Assembly: GCA_002633005.1 (NCBI GenBank)
Contig: NMRA01000551.1
Location: 229,579-284,208, forward strand
Length of the DNA: 54,630 nt
Direction of reading: 5' to 3'
Origin: Phoronis australis
Taxonomy: Eukaryota; Phoronida; Phoronidae
The position numbers and the translations under genes were made by a program. Below the pieces are notes generated by a model. It was given only the letters and a program-made list of their open reading frames with translations. It made no database searches and was not told where the DNA came from. Position 1 is the stretch's first letter, and each line of letters opens with the position of its first letter. Positions 44,909-54,630 of this stretch are shown here, in pieces.

Positions 44909-45097
44909 TGGAGGTAGGAGGCAGGGATAGAAGGAGGCAGGGATGGAGGGAGGTAGAGATGGAGGGAGGTAGGGATGGAGGGAGGTAGAGATGGAGGAGG
45001 TAGGGATGGAGGGAGGTAGAGATGGAGGGAAGCAGGGATGAAGAGAGGGAGGTTGGGAGGGAGGGAGGCTGGGAAAGAAAGAAGCAAGGAGGGATGG
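44909..45097. repeat. Polypurine tract with GGGAGG(T)AG(A)GATGGA units
   Basis: Nearly 190 bases that are almost pure purine on the plus strand, built from GATGGAGGGAGGTAG(A/G) units of about 16-17 bp. The complementary strand yields Ser/Leu/Pro repeats in two open frames (artefacts). It sits in FCHO intron 6. Confidence 0.95.
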
Positions 45098-45338
45098 AAT
45101 GCCAGATTACTGTACAGTACTGATGTATGTCAAAGTGACCCATCAAAAGTGACATCTGGCTTTTTGTTTACTACAACCACCTGCCACAGACAATTATTTG
45201 TTTCAACAACAAACATGTGACATGAATGCTGTAAACTTGAGAGACTATTAAAAGAGCTGTTTATTTACACAGACTAGCCAATCACAATATTGTACTGTTG
45301 ATAATGAACATTGAGAACCTGTATAAAATCCAGCTTAC

Positions 45339-45418
45339 TTTACTAGTGTTGGTCATCTTCTCTTCAAACTCATCACGTATTGTACTGTATTTTTCTACAA
45401 ATCCCTTGTAGTCTTCCA
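45339..45418 (-). CDS. FCHO: FCHO coding exon 6 (F-BAR)
   Basis: 80 bp. It completes ATG (A|TG) and ends in phase 0 at AAA|gtaagc; acceptor CTTTTTCTAG. Residues 163-189: MEDYKGFVEKYSTIRDEFEE, then KMTNTSK, matching vertebrate DTYKLYVEKYALAKADFEQK. Confidence 0.93.
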
Positions 45419-46690
45419 CTAGAAAAAGAAAACAGTCAAGTTCAAATATTATCCATTAACACATAACTTCTCAGGAACTAGTAAAAATATTTCCCACAAT
45501 GCAAAGCCAAATGACCTCCAAATAGGTCGAGTATTTCAGACATTTGAGGAACAGAAATATTTAATATCTGTGATAGAATAGAATCGGTCAAATTTTAGAA
45601 GGGTTGCCCAACTCATGGTTTTTTGAAGCACTTAAGACCCAGATTTATAGTTTTCCGTGCGTCACAAACATTTAAGTTCCCCAAACTTGAAATGGGATCC
45701 AAAGTACATCCCACCCACTCCCTTCTTTTATTTTCACCTTAGTATGCTAATAACGGACAAGTTGCCGACATTAAAAATAGACTGGATGAAAATAACACAG
45801 TGTCTTACAGCAACTCGAAAAGGGAAATAGCTAGTTTGTAAAGGCCGTTGTCATAGCAGCCAGAGATGCACATTGGCTACAGTTAAATCTCACCAATTGT
45901 GTACAAAAATAATTGACAAAATGGGTGTTTTTCATAAATCTTTCAAAAGCTGATATTGTTGTGAATGCCCACACTTTGTCAGGATCATTGTCTAATGGTG
46001 GCCATCGTATACACCACTGATTCACATGTTGTCTAATGGTGGCCATCGTATACACCACTGATTCACATGTTGTCTAATGGTGGCCATCGTATACACCACT
46101 GATTCACATGTTGTTTATGAAAAAAATGTAAAAACAAAATTTTTCTTATTGATAATGTGCTATCCTAAATTCGTGAGATTTTACCATAAATGAAGGTGGC
46201 ACAAATATACTAGGTTGTTTATTTTTAGAGCGCGTTGCTGGCGAGCTGTCACGTTGGTCTGAGGTTTGTCTGTTATAAATGTGACTTCTAAAGTTATAAT
46301 TTCAGGATTTTTAACCTTGGGCCTATCTATTTAAAATGCTCAGGATGTTCATCAAGGTAACAGACACAGCCTGTCACAGTAACACAAATTTGATACCAAT
46401 TATGCAGTTTTGACTGTGCTTCTCCAACAGTTAAACAGAAGGAAATATATTTTTTAATTTATGACCAACCACCAGGTTACGAGGTGTGCGCTACAAAGCT
46501 AAACTATCAATGCTGGAATATTGAAGCCTGAGTACTACAATGGTAGCAGACGACAGACACAGCTCTTTCACATGACAAGAACTTCACTAGTAGCAGACGA
46601 TACACGCATAACTTTCCCATGACAACAAATACTGCATTGCTAGCAGATGACACACACATCTCTTTCACACGACATCTACCAGTGACCTAC
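45419..46690 (-). other. FCHO intron 5 with a 41-bp repeat
   Basis: 1.27 kb intron. Three 41-bp units (TGTCTAATGGTGGCCATCGT, then ATACACCACTGATTCACATGT) occupy 45989-46111. The rest is plain AT-rich intron; a loose GCAGA(C/T)GA(C/T)A(C/G)A repetition lies near 46545-46660. Confidence 0.75.
45989..46111. repeat. 41-bp tandem repeat, 3 copies
   Basis: Three identical-looking 41-bp units, each containing GTATACACCACTGATTCACA. Confidence 0.97.
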
Positions 46691-46796
46691 TTGCACGTTT
46701 GTATTTCGTTTCTGCCTTTTCCAGATCCTTCTGTGACCCATTCTCCCGCTTTAACCGTTCATACTCTAGACAGCGAGCGTGATACGTCTCTCTGGC
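46691..46796 (-). CDS. FCHO: FCHO coding exon 5 (F-BAR)
   Basis: 106 bp, phase 0 in, phase 1 out (GCA A|gtaggt); acceptor CTGCTGCAG. Residues 128-163: ARETYHARCLEYERLKRENG, then SQKDLEKAETKYKRA. It matches vertebrate KENYNAKCVEQERLKKEG...EIEKAAVKSKKA. Long amphipathic helix. Confidence 0.94.
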
Positions 46797-47063
46797 CTGC
46801 AGCAGTAAAAGACAAATAAAATGAACATCAACGCTCTCAGTCACAAAAGGGTGCCAACAACACACAGTTGAAATCTACCCTCAACTGAGAGCATTTGTAT
46901 TGTGTGTAATTTGTTAAGATTGACAGTAACTGTAGTAAACTGCTGATTATTTTTAAGTGCACACGAACATTTGTCAAAAGGTTTCTAATAAACTACGAAA
47001 GAGAGAGAGACGGGCACTTGACGGTAAAGCCATCGCGGTACAATTCACCACAGTTGTACCAAC

Positions 47064-47135
47064 CTTGTAGAGTGACGTGGTAGTCTGCTGTATAGCGTTC
47101 ACGGTTTCCTGCGTGCCAGCCTCACTCTCCTTCAC
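47064..47135 (-). CDS. FCHO: FCHO coding exon 4 (F-BAR)
   Basis: 72 bp, phase 0 both sides; acceptor GTTTACAG, donor AAG|gttggt (weak but GT). Residues 104-127: VKESEAGTQETVNAIQQTTT, then SLYK. It aligns with vertebrate KEEVAGTLEAVQTIQ. The weak donor and symmetric phase would permit skipping without frameshift. Confidence 0.88.
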
Positions 47136-47862
47136 CTGTAAACATCAAAAAACTGGTTCAGAAAAACTGATTGAAGATGAGTCTAAAGTCATTATAAACC
47201 GTGTTGCCGTGTCAAAAACATTGACTATCGTCACGGATGTACTTGCCCTTCCATAGCAACGTCATGGCGATTTTATATTTTGATGGAACTGAAATTAGTT
47301 ACAATTAATGGCCTGGAATTAATTCCCTATGACCTCAATACTGCGTTGGTGACTGAAACAAAGCTGTCATGACAAGCAACTTAATGGGCCAGGTTTGAAC
47401 CAATCACAATCTGTTGGTTCTGCTCGAGCCTAAAAATCATTTCTAATTTAGGTAAAGAACAAGATGAGTCCAATTTTACAATAATAGTATGTGGCATAAA
47501 TCTAATGTTCTATCTTTAGGCGGGTTTATTGTCCCTTGAACACCAAAAATTTGTCTAATAAGGTTGAAATTTGTGCTAAATCAAGACTGAAGATGAAAGT
47601 TTGGAACAGAACGTTTCATGAACACAAAGGCAATTATTGGTCTATGGTCATAACTCAGGAAATGTGCTAAATCCAGTTTTAGGAATATTCGGTGATTTTC
47701 CACTCTAATGGTCATTTGTTTACAACCTTGGGGAACCTTAAGTAATAGTGCAGTCTCTCCTTTAATGTTATATATTTATTAGTTAGGCTTAAAAGCTTGT
47801 ATTTCTGCGAAATAGACAAATACTGCATGTTCTCCATGTTACACGAGTTTGCTATGCCCCAT

Positions 47863-48085
47863 CCCCTCCCTGGGAATAACACGACACAGTCTTGTGAATA
47901 ATATAATATTACAACTTCAAACAGGTCAAACATGTCACTAAAAACTGAGCTGTCACACTAGAATCCTAGTCTAAACCCCTCCCTGTGAATAACACGATAG
48001 TCTTGTGAATAATATTAAATTACAACTTCAAACAGGTCAAACATGTCAGCACAAACTGAGCTGTCACACTAGAATGCCAGACTAC
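47863..48085. repeat. 113-bp tandem duplication
   Basis: Two copies (from 47863 and 47976) share CCCCTCCCTG, GAATAACACGA, AGTCTTGTGAATAATAT, ACTTCAAACAGGTCAAACAT and GAGCTGTCACACTAGAAT, with a few differences. In FCHO intron 3. Confidence 0.9.
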
Positions 48086-48357
48086 ACATATGCCTAAAAT
48101 GACGCAAAGAGGGCCTGACAGAAATTCCTACGCGCATTACATCTGCTTTATCTAAAGCACACCAACTAACGCCAACTTATTTCACCAGGCAATCAATGGG
48201 CGCACCTGAGTGGCATGCACACATCTGGTATGTGTACAAGACCGCCTGCAATCATTTTTTATTTTACCAATTTTTTATGATCTTTTTCCGAAAAAGCAAA
48301 CCTGTTTCGTAACTTTGAACGCAACACGACAACGACAACTGTAGAGTTCCAACTCAC

Positions 48358-48499
48358 CGCCTTGTGAATCTTGGCCTGTGTGGCTGCATAATCAGTCACT
48401 TCCTTTATCAGAGCTTGCCACTTCTTCACCAACTCCACGTGCAACGTCGACAGCTTCTCCGCAAAAGACTTCAACACTTGCCAATAGGGGGCAAAGCTC
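48358..48499 (-). CDS. FCHO: FCHO coding exon 3 (F-BAR)
   Basis: 142 bp. It completes GGG (GG|G) and ends in phase 0 at GCG|gtgagt; acceptor GGTCACAG. Residues 56-103: SFAPYWQVLKSFAEKLSTLH, then VELVKKWQALIKEVTDYAAT and QAKIHKA. It corresponds to vertebrate [20 protein letters not shown]...ELIKEV. Confidence 0.95.
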
Positions 48500-48838
48500 C
48501 TGTGACCAAACACAACGGTTAGCGATTTATTGACAACAGTGGTAAAGGAATTCACTTCAGCAGGCAAAATTGTCAGATACATTTGAATACTATTGTTTGT
48601 AAATTACCTCAGAGTCATGGTCCTTTGTACGACAATAGTCATCTACAGGGGTCTCAGATTTTGAGAACCATCTTGATGCTGGTTATTCAGTAGATAAAAA
48701 TGGTTCTCAAAAAGCAGGACCCTTCTAAGTTACTATTAACCGTTTGTATTCTCAAATATTTTCCATTCACAAAAAGGAAAAACAAAAATTATTCCAACAA
48801 AAAGCTCAGTAAGTAGCACCAGGACAGGTTTATTCAGA

Positions 48839-49375
48839 ATTTCAAGAACACTGAACTCTGCTAAGCTCAACAAGGTTTGTTCAGGAGAATTTCAAGAACA
48901 CTGAACTCTGCTCACCTCAGCAAGGTTTGTTCAGGAGAATTTCAAGAACACTGAACTCTGCTCAGCTCAACAAGGTTTGTGCAAGAGAATTTCAAGAACA
49001 CTGAACTCTGCTCAGCTCAACAAGGTTTGTTCAGGAGAATTTCAAGAACACTGAACTCTGCTCAGCTCAACAAGGTTTGTTCAGGAGAATTACAAGAACA
49101 TTGAACTCTGCTCAGCTCAACAAGGTTTGTTCAGGAGAATTTCAAGAACACTGAACTCTGCTCAGCTCAACAAGGTTTGTTCAGGAGAATTTCAAGAACA
49201 CTGAACTCTGCTCAGCTCAACAAGGTTTGTTCAGGAGAATTTCAAGAACACTGAACACTGCTCAGCTCAACAAGGTTTGTTCAGGAGAATTACAAGAACA
49301 CTGAACTCTGTTCAGCTCAACAAGGTTTGTTCAGGAGAATTACAAGAACACTGAACTCTGCTCAGCTCAACAATG
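48839..49375. repeat. 50-bp minisatellite, 11 copies
   Basis: Eleven 50-bp units start at 48841 and repeat every 50 bases to 49341. Each has TTCAAGAACACTGAACTCTG or a one-base variant and CTCAGCTCAACAAGGTTTGT. Variant units (TACAAG, CTAAGC, GTGCAAG) are scattered. In FCHO intron 2, within the F-BAR coding part. Confidence 0.97.
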
Positions 49376-49831
49376 GTTAAATAACTTGAATTTAATGAAG
49401 TTGGAGCTACCACATTACCGACTCAAGTCAAAGAGTTGAAAACTTTGTCCTGCATTGTATAAATAAGAATGCAGTCGAGTGACAAAATTAGCTGAAATAC
49501 ATAGTACGATTGCAAGCAACGATATAAACATGTACCGCACTGGTCGGTGTTAACGACCAGTTTCCTGGTATCAAACCGGTTCTCGAAATTCGAGTAGCTC
49601 CCTGGGGATTACCCGGATAGGCTGTTCTCGTAAATGACATCCCCAATATCTCGTCATTAAATGCCAATCTCAGATAACGTATCCCCACACAACCAATGCC
49701 CCTCCCCGCTTTTTGTATTCCAAAAAATTTTACACACCAAATTACATGCACCCTAAGGATGAACACGAATGAACACAGTACATGAAGACCTGTGGCTAAC
49801 TATGATACTCATAAATAAGTAAAAGTCTTAC

Positions 49832-49906
49832 CCTAAAGTGGAATAGTTACTGGCATGAGTTGCTAGTTTTGACAACAGTTTGGCATAGGATTCATCTATA
49901 GAACAG
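49832..49906 (-). CDS. FCHO: FCHO coding exon 2 (F-BAR)
   Basis: 75 bp. It completes TGC (TG|C) and ends in phase 2 (TTA GG|gtaaga); acceptor GTTTTTCAG. Residues 31-56: CCSIDESYAKLLSKLATHAS, then NYSTLG. It matches vertebrate [20 protein letters not shown]. The two cysteines replace the usual Arg-Ala. Confidence 0.92.
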
Positions 49907-51361
49907 CTGAAAAACAAAGCAAGAATTAGATGACAGAATAATTTTCTCATTTTACATTAAAAAAGCATTTTGTTTAATGTTTCAATGAAAAATAAATTTT
50001 GAAGAATTTTAACAGTTGTTGATTCACCATGAAATGAAATACTGAAACTTGAGAAAGTTTCCTGATGGCAACAAAAATTTCCACAAAAAACAATTAAGTA
50101 ACTTTTGTATTGACCAAATATACTTTGTACCAAATTACACCAATGAATCCAAATTTTTAGGAAAAGAATTCATGTTTCATCAAACATATCAGCTGCATCA
50201 AATGTATCAGCTGCATCAAACGAGAAACACAGCCATGAAAAGAGCTGAACACAACACCACATACAGATACACAGAGGTTGTACCAGGTCATTGATTGTCA
50301 TTGTTGAGAGTAAGACTCTGGTATGCCTGGGTCAATGTTAACAAATTGTTGTTGACCTGAGACAACATACAACAAGTGATACCAGCTGTGGAGCTCACTG
50401 GTGACTGAATTAAAGCCTAACTTCAATGTAATCTTGTTCTTTTAGATTTATTAGAGTAACCAGATACTCCTAGAAAAGCCTTGGCAAAATAAAAAATCTT
50501 TAATTACACAAATGTAGGCCAGTCAAATGATAGGTGAAGCTGCCTTTTCGCGCCATACTGCGTCACCGAGAGATCCCTGCACAAACAACAAGAGGTCGAT
50601 AACTGTTGTATTGAATAGGGGTCTGAATACAACACCATTGTGTGCGGGTGTTATTCGCAGCTGTTCGAATTAAAAGGTGGTTCTCGCGGTGACGTAGACA
50701 AAAGCAAACCAATAGGCCTAGCAGTTGTTACATTTGACATTTTATGGCACTAGTGGGCTCAGAGGATGCTCTTAACATACAGTAGGATCCAAATTTACAA
50801 GTTTTACCATTCACGATAGGCTTTAATGCATTGTGGGGTTGTCCAGACTGTAAACAACTGCACAGATAACTTGGTGATGTGTCAATATTTGGGGGGTGGG
50901 GGTAACATTTGTCACTTGCGCAAACCAGAATGGAAAGCACAGGTGGAGTACATGCTTTTTGGTGTAAGTACAATTAAGCAACCATCATACAAAAATAAAA
51001 GAGTGAAACTGAACCTCAAAATGCATTCAATCAGTACAATGATTTGGAAATCTTTTGCGTGAAAGATTCTTAAGGCATTTGTTATCTGATCACTTTTATG
51101 TCAAGTCTTACCATGCAAAACACAAATTGTAAAATCAGGTTGCTTGTCTACAATTTATCAGTGATGTCACCGGATACCTAAGAGCTGACAGTCGTCCCAC
51201 AATGCATTTGAAAAAGGACAGCAGCACCATACAAGAAATCCCCTAAATTCTAAGTTGCCTTTTGATCAACTGAACTTAAAAGATATTTACAAGTAAACTC
51301 CAATCAAACACCAAGTAAAGACCCATGACTTTCTGCAGTGTCTACTATTTTGTTTACTCAC
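49907..51361 (-). other. FCHO intron 1 with a possible MITE
   Basis: 1.45 kb. Around 50556-50698 a GC-richer block begins TGCGTCACCGAGAGA and ends (reverse complement) TACGTCACCGCGAGA, with GTTGTATT/AATACAAC complementary arms in its interior. This could be a small TIR element. Nothing else was noted. Confidence 0.4.
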
Positions 51362-51453
51362 CACTCCCTAATGAAAGTCTCCAGTTCTCGACTAGACTGT
51401 AATCCATTCTTCATGTTATGATACAACACATCAAAGCCATTGTTCTTCTCTCC
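51362..51453 (-). CDS. FCHO: FCHO first recognised coding exon (F-BAR N-terminus)
   Basis: 92 bp; acceptor TTAATTTCAG, donor GAG TG|gtgagt. It encodes [20 protein letters not shown], then [10 protein letters not shown]. This is nearly identical to the vertebrate FCHO2 start after MxYFxxNFW, so one upstream exon carrying the initiator Met and about ten residues is missing. I could not find it between 51454 and the window end. FCHO proteins nucleate clathrin-mediated endocytosis. Confidence 0.96.
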
Positions 51454-51533
51454 CTGAAATTAATAGAGAAAATATCACATAATAACTCCCCACTGATATT
51501 ACATTGTAAATGGGTGCTAATCAGGTTTAAAAG

Positions 51534-51534
<1 letters not shown>

Positions 51535-51573
<39 letters not shown>
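51535..51573. repeat. (AAC)n microsatellite
   Basis: About 13 AAC trinucleotides, 80-120 bases from the first FCHO exon on its acceptor side. Confidence 0.98.
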
Positions 51574-51574
<1 letters not shown>

Positions 51575-52508
51575 CAATAATCAAAGTCATCAACACTGTG
51601 TCCAGACGCCAAGTTGTCCTGGAATAAGGGAGTGTTCACACATCTCTGCACTAGTGACGAGACAGCATTCACAAGGGAATCACATTGCAAACGTGTTTGT
51701 GTAGCAATTATGGCGACAGGTTTACGGAAACTCCGATTTTTTGCGAACCTAATGCTTGATGAAATAATAGGCATCATCCAGAGGGTGTCCAAGGCGTTCA
51801 AATGGACAATTTAACTCACATTTATTCACCTTAGCAAGGGCGCCCTCTTTGCACGGCCAAGTAAAGAAAGCAAGAAAGCATGAACGTCTCTCTTTTCATT
51901 TGCTAGCAGCAGCTCTCAGAGCTCATTGGCCTCTCCAGAATAAAGAAATAGATATGACGCAAGATACCAAAAACTTTACTGTAGAACCATGTCGCCACAG
52001 TAGCATATACCACACTATAACAGCAATTTGATTTGGAAGTCATAAAAATGTAGTCAAGCATCACAGGTCATGGACATCCCGAGAAATTGGGAAACTTAAT
52101 TTGGGCATCCTATTTTTGAAATCCTGAATGAAACCTGAAAGCCATACAAGGGAATATAATTTATTTAACTGACATTCTTTAAATATCCACTACAAACCTG
52201 CATTCGTTCAAAAAGACTATTGACTTTATAACAGGGTTAATTCATCATTAATAATATTTTGAACAGTTCACATTTACACACGAAAGCAATAAATAGTGCA
52301 TGATACTAAACAGTTTTCAAAAATGCATGTACTTAGTCAACTGTGGACAGTAAAGAGCTGTCAGTTTCACCATACATCCCACCTGTCTTGAGCACTGACC
52401 TTTAGCAATATGGCATTAATTGGGTCACATCTTGTTATTAAAATATAGTGAAAAGAAAGGTACATTGATAGCAGAACCATGGTATCAGCAACATGACTAA
52501 ATTTCATT

Positions 52509-52605
52509 TACCATATTCGCCCTAATAACCGCCCAGGGCGCTTAGAAAAATTCGTTTCTGGGGGGGCACTTAGAGGCACGGGCGGTTTTTAGGGTAAATA
52601 CAGTA
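52509..52605. mobile_element. 97-bp MITE with complementary ends
   Basis: Left end TACCATATTCGCCCTAATAA then CCGCCC. Right end in reverse complement: TACTGTATTTACCCTAAAAA then CCGCCC. The near-palindrome with GC-rich arms and TA at both tips resembles a mariner/Tc-like or related non-autonomous element (class inferred). Related terminus at 17333. Confidence 0.8.
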
Positions 52606-52744
52606 ATACCAATGTTCAAGATGAAATCTCAACAACGTCATTATGGTTTTCTAAATTATTTCATTTTTGTTTTATACAATTTTCATTTTTTGTGAAAAAG
52701 TCTGATTTTTGATAGGCTGTCATACAAAGGTAGAATTCTTTAAA

Positions 52745-52891
52745 AACAATTTCTGACAGAGTTTTGGAGACCACTGCATAAAACAGACAAACCTGAAAGT
52801 TTCGTATGAATCTGATCTGCCATTTCTGAGACATGATGTTGCGAAGTTGGCTAAATTTGGGAATTTTTCGGGGGTCCTACATTCTTAACTC
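52745..52891 (+). repeat. Dispersed repeat family R2, copy 2
   Basis: Partner of 33434-33582 in the same orientation, about 150 bp with scattered substitutions and few indels. Confidence 0.7.
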
Positions 52892-54506
52892 TTGAGCATA
52901 CACTTGAGTGCCAGCACAGTCAGTACTAATACTGACATGAAAGGCCATTTTTTCACAAGTCCGGATAACAAACACCAAACAGCTAATATTCTTAAAACAC
53001 CTTTAACAATAATCCGTTCCACAGTCTCAGACCAATAAAAACAACAGGGTCATTCCCCTACAAACTAGACTACATTCCAGTAGATCAGACAGTCACACTA
53101 TATACCTATACCAGCGGACTACATTAGGACCACAATATAACTAATACAGATACTGTATTTTCAGCAGTTTCCCTAGGCATGTAATAGGTGACTTCTGTGT
53201 CGCAGTGTACGAACCAGAGGTTGGCAAATTTGAGGAGCTACATGAATAAAACTTTAGAGAAAGACTGAAAACTTACACCAAAGCTGGCTTGTCGCTTGAA
53301 CCTCATACTGTGGTCTTACTGATCAAGCTGGTGTTAAGTTTCTGGTACAATTTATGACAAGACAAGTTTAAATAGGGCTACTCTTATCTCAACCACTTGA
53401 AGCCACAGAGCAGAACATCCTTTCACTTCACAAGTCCAGGGTCATGAAAAGTCAGCCTACGTAAATCTAAATTGCTTACTTCAAATCAGCAAATCACATT
53501 TGGAGAGCAGACAATAATTCAATTTTCTAATCAGCAGCTCCAGAAACCAACCTTTTCAAGTAGTGTCGATGTTACCCAGATCTGCGCAATATTGCCACCT
53601 CAAATGATCAAGATCTTAGTACTGTAACCCTATAATGCAGTGTTGACTGTCACAATACATGCATCTTGAGATAGGATAAAAAATTGTTTCCAGTCCTTTC
53701 GTATTTTCATTATACAGTAAATTTACAGGATATTACTTTTTCCATGAAAAGATAGGCATGAGAGTTTTTCCTTAATCCCAGCAACTGGATGCATAAGCAG
53801 TAATACGACGTATAATGTCGGGGTTTGTGTCATTAATTTTTCTATAAGTTTTCGGGAATAATTCCTTTCATCATTTCCAACGCCTAGAAACTGTTTTGTC
53901 ATTTTTCACGTGATGACTAACAGTATTTCAGTGTACACCAAACTACACACAGAATAACTTTGGATAATTCAGTTGGGAATTTCACTAATTACACTGATGA
54001 CCAACTGAAGCATGTAACAAGCACTTTGCAATACTGCACTTGTGACAGACAGATAAACTCTAGTTCAGTTTTGCCAACCCACAGACTTGAATAAGATCGC
54101 CTGCTTGTTCTCCCGATATCCATGATTCAGTCAACCAGCAAAGGTTAGTTACCTTTACCAAAAGTATCCAATTGAAGAAACATCTGTTTTCAATAGACTT
54201 GGAATTTTAGAATATCGGAAAGCAAACTACGTTAATTTCCATACTTCATCTGGTATTTTCAGTGCTATTAAATGCATTTGATGAAGAAGTACCAAGTTGC
54301 ATACACAGACGACCAGATATTTATGGATCATAACATTAGACAGCCAGATTGTTGGCTCACTTCCCTTGGCACAAGCTACTTCAAGACACCATGCTCAAGT
54401 GACCTCATATGACCAAATCAACTCAGTATGATACATCCTGCCCTCCAGTAGCCTCCACTTGTGAACACCCTTAAAGGGCAATAACAGGGCACAGTCGTGT
54501 TTTTTT

Positions 54507-54630
54507 ACTTGGCGGAATTCTTCCGCCAAGTATGTTGCTCTGACAGCAAGTTTTTTTACTTGGCGGAATTCTTCCGCCAAGTATGTTGCTCTGACAGCAA
54601 GTTTTTTTTTTTTTTTTACTTGGCGGAATT
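54507..54630. repeat. Tandem palindrome repeat at the window end
   Basis: Units of 51-60 bp, each with the hairpin arms ACTTGGCGGAA and TTCCGCCAAGT around a TTC loop, then ATGTTGCTCTGACAGCAAG and a poly-T tract. Two full units and the start of a third (54618) are visible; the poly-T lengthens to 17 or so. The array continues beyond the window. Confidence 0.93.

Larger units (their letters stand above)
51454..54630. other. Region upstream of the FCHO F-BAR exon
   Basis: Probably the 5' intron of FCHO. It contains an (AAC)n microsatellite (51535-51573), a 97-bp TIR element (52509-52605), dispersed repeat R2 copy 2 (52745-52891) and the palindromic tandem repeat at the end (54507-54630). No FCHO initiator exon with the expected NFW ending followed by a GT donor was found; TGG|gtaaca near 53578 does not fit. 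Confidence 0.5.

Noticed and set aside
44656-45155. Ser/Leu/Pro-repeat ORFs on the minus strand
   Set aside because: Translation of the polypurine tract; only the exon part 44695-44793 is coding, and it belongs to FCHO.
53550-53600. Candidate FCHO initiator exon ending TGG|gtaaca
   Set aside because: The frame upstream has a stop and no ATG, and the residues before TGG do not resemble the expected YFxxNFW.

Overview
This is a piece of an animal (bilaterian, probably marine invertebrate) draft genome: two multi-exon genes with GT-AG introns, AT-rich non-coding DNA, many minisatellites, dispersed short repeats, MITE-like elements and a 656-base run of N (10742-11397). No tRNA, rRNA, CRISPR or prokaryotic operon structure was seen. 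I cannot name the species.

Left half (+ strand): a three-coding-exon gene (6310-6423, 13860-13955, 18415-21966) for a C2H2 zinc-finger protein of about 1253 residues. It has one finger from exon 1 and two from exon 3, then a long disordered acidic/basic middle and a folded-looking C-terminus that contains a duplicated 39-residue module. I do not recognise its orthology. Coding is followed by about 5 kb of gene-free DNA, probably a long 3' UTR with AATAAA at 24901 and 26751. DNA upstream of 6293 holds repeats, a possible hAT-like end and no convincing gene.

Right half (- strand): 20 coding exons between 51453 and 30251 rebuild almost all of a single FCHO (FCHO1/FCHO2) gene: F-BAR domain (exons 1-8 here), serine/proline-rich AP2-activating linker (exons 9-15 and the start of 16), and C-terminal mu-homology domain (exons 16-20). 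All splice phases agree, and the joined coding length is 2511 bases (836 codons plus stop). Only the first few codons, which encode the residues before the conserved GEKN, are missing. The two genes are convergent, tail to tail, around 26.8-30.2 kb.

The most interesting non-genic items are: (1) a 691-bp solo LTR (34642-35332) with 5-bp target duplications, carrying three heat-shock elements (two perfect four-unit ones) upstream of a TATA box, sitting in an FCHO intron; (2) a 79-bp tandem triplication of the 3' end of an FCHO exon that creates two extra phase-compatible 42-nt exon copies, each with an AG acceptor and GTGAGT donor; (3) a 40-bp minisatellite just past the FCHO stop whose antisense unit contains ATTAAA plus a GT-rich stretch, resembling a chain of poly(A) sites; (4) a duplicated C-terminal module in the zinc-finger protein; and (5) many other minisatellites and several foldback elements.
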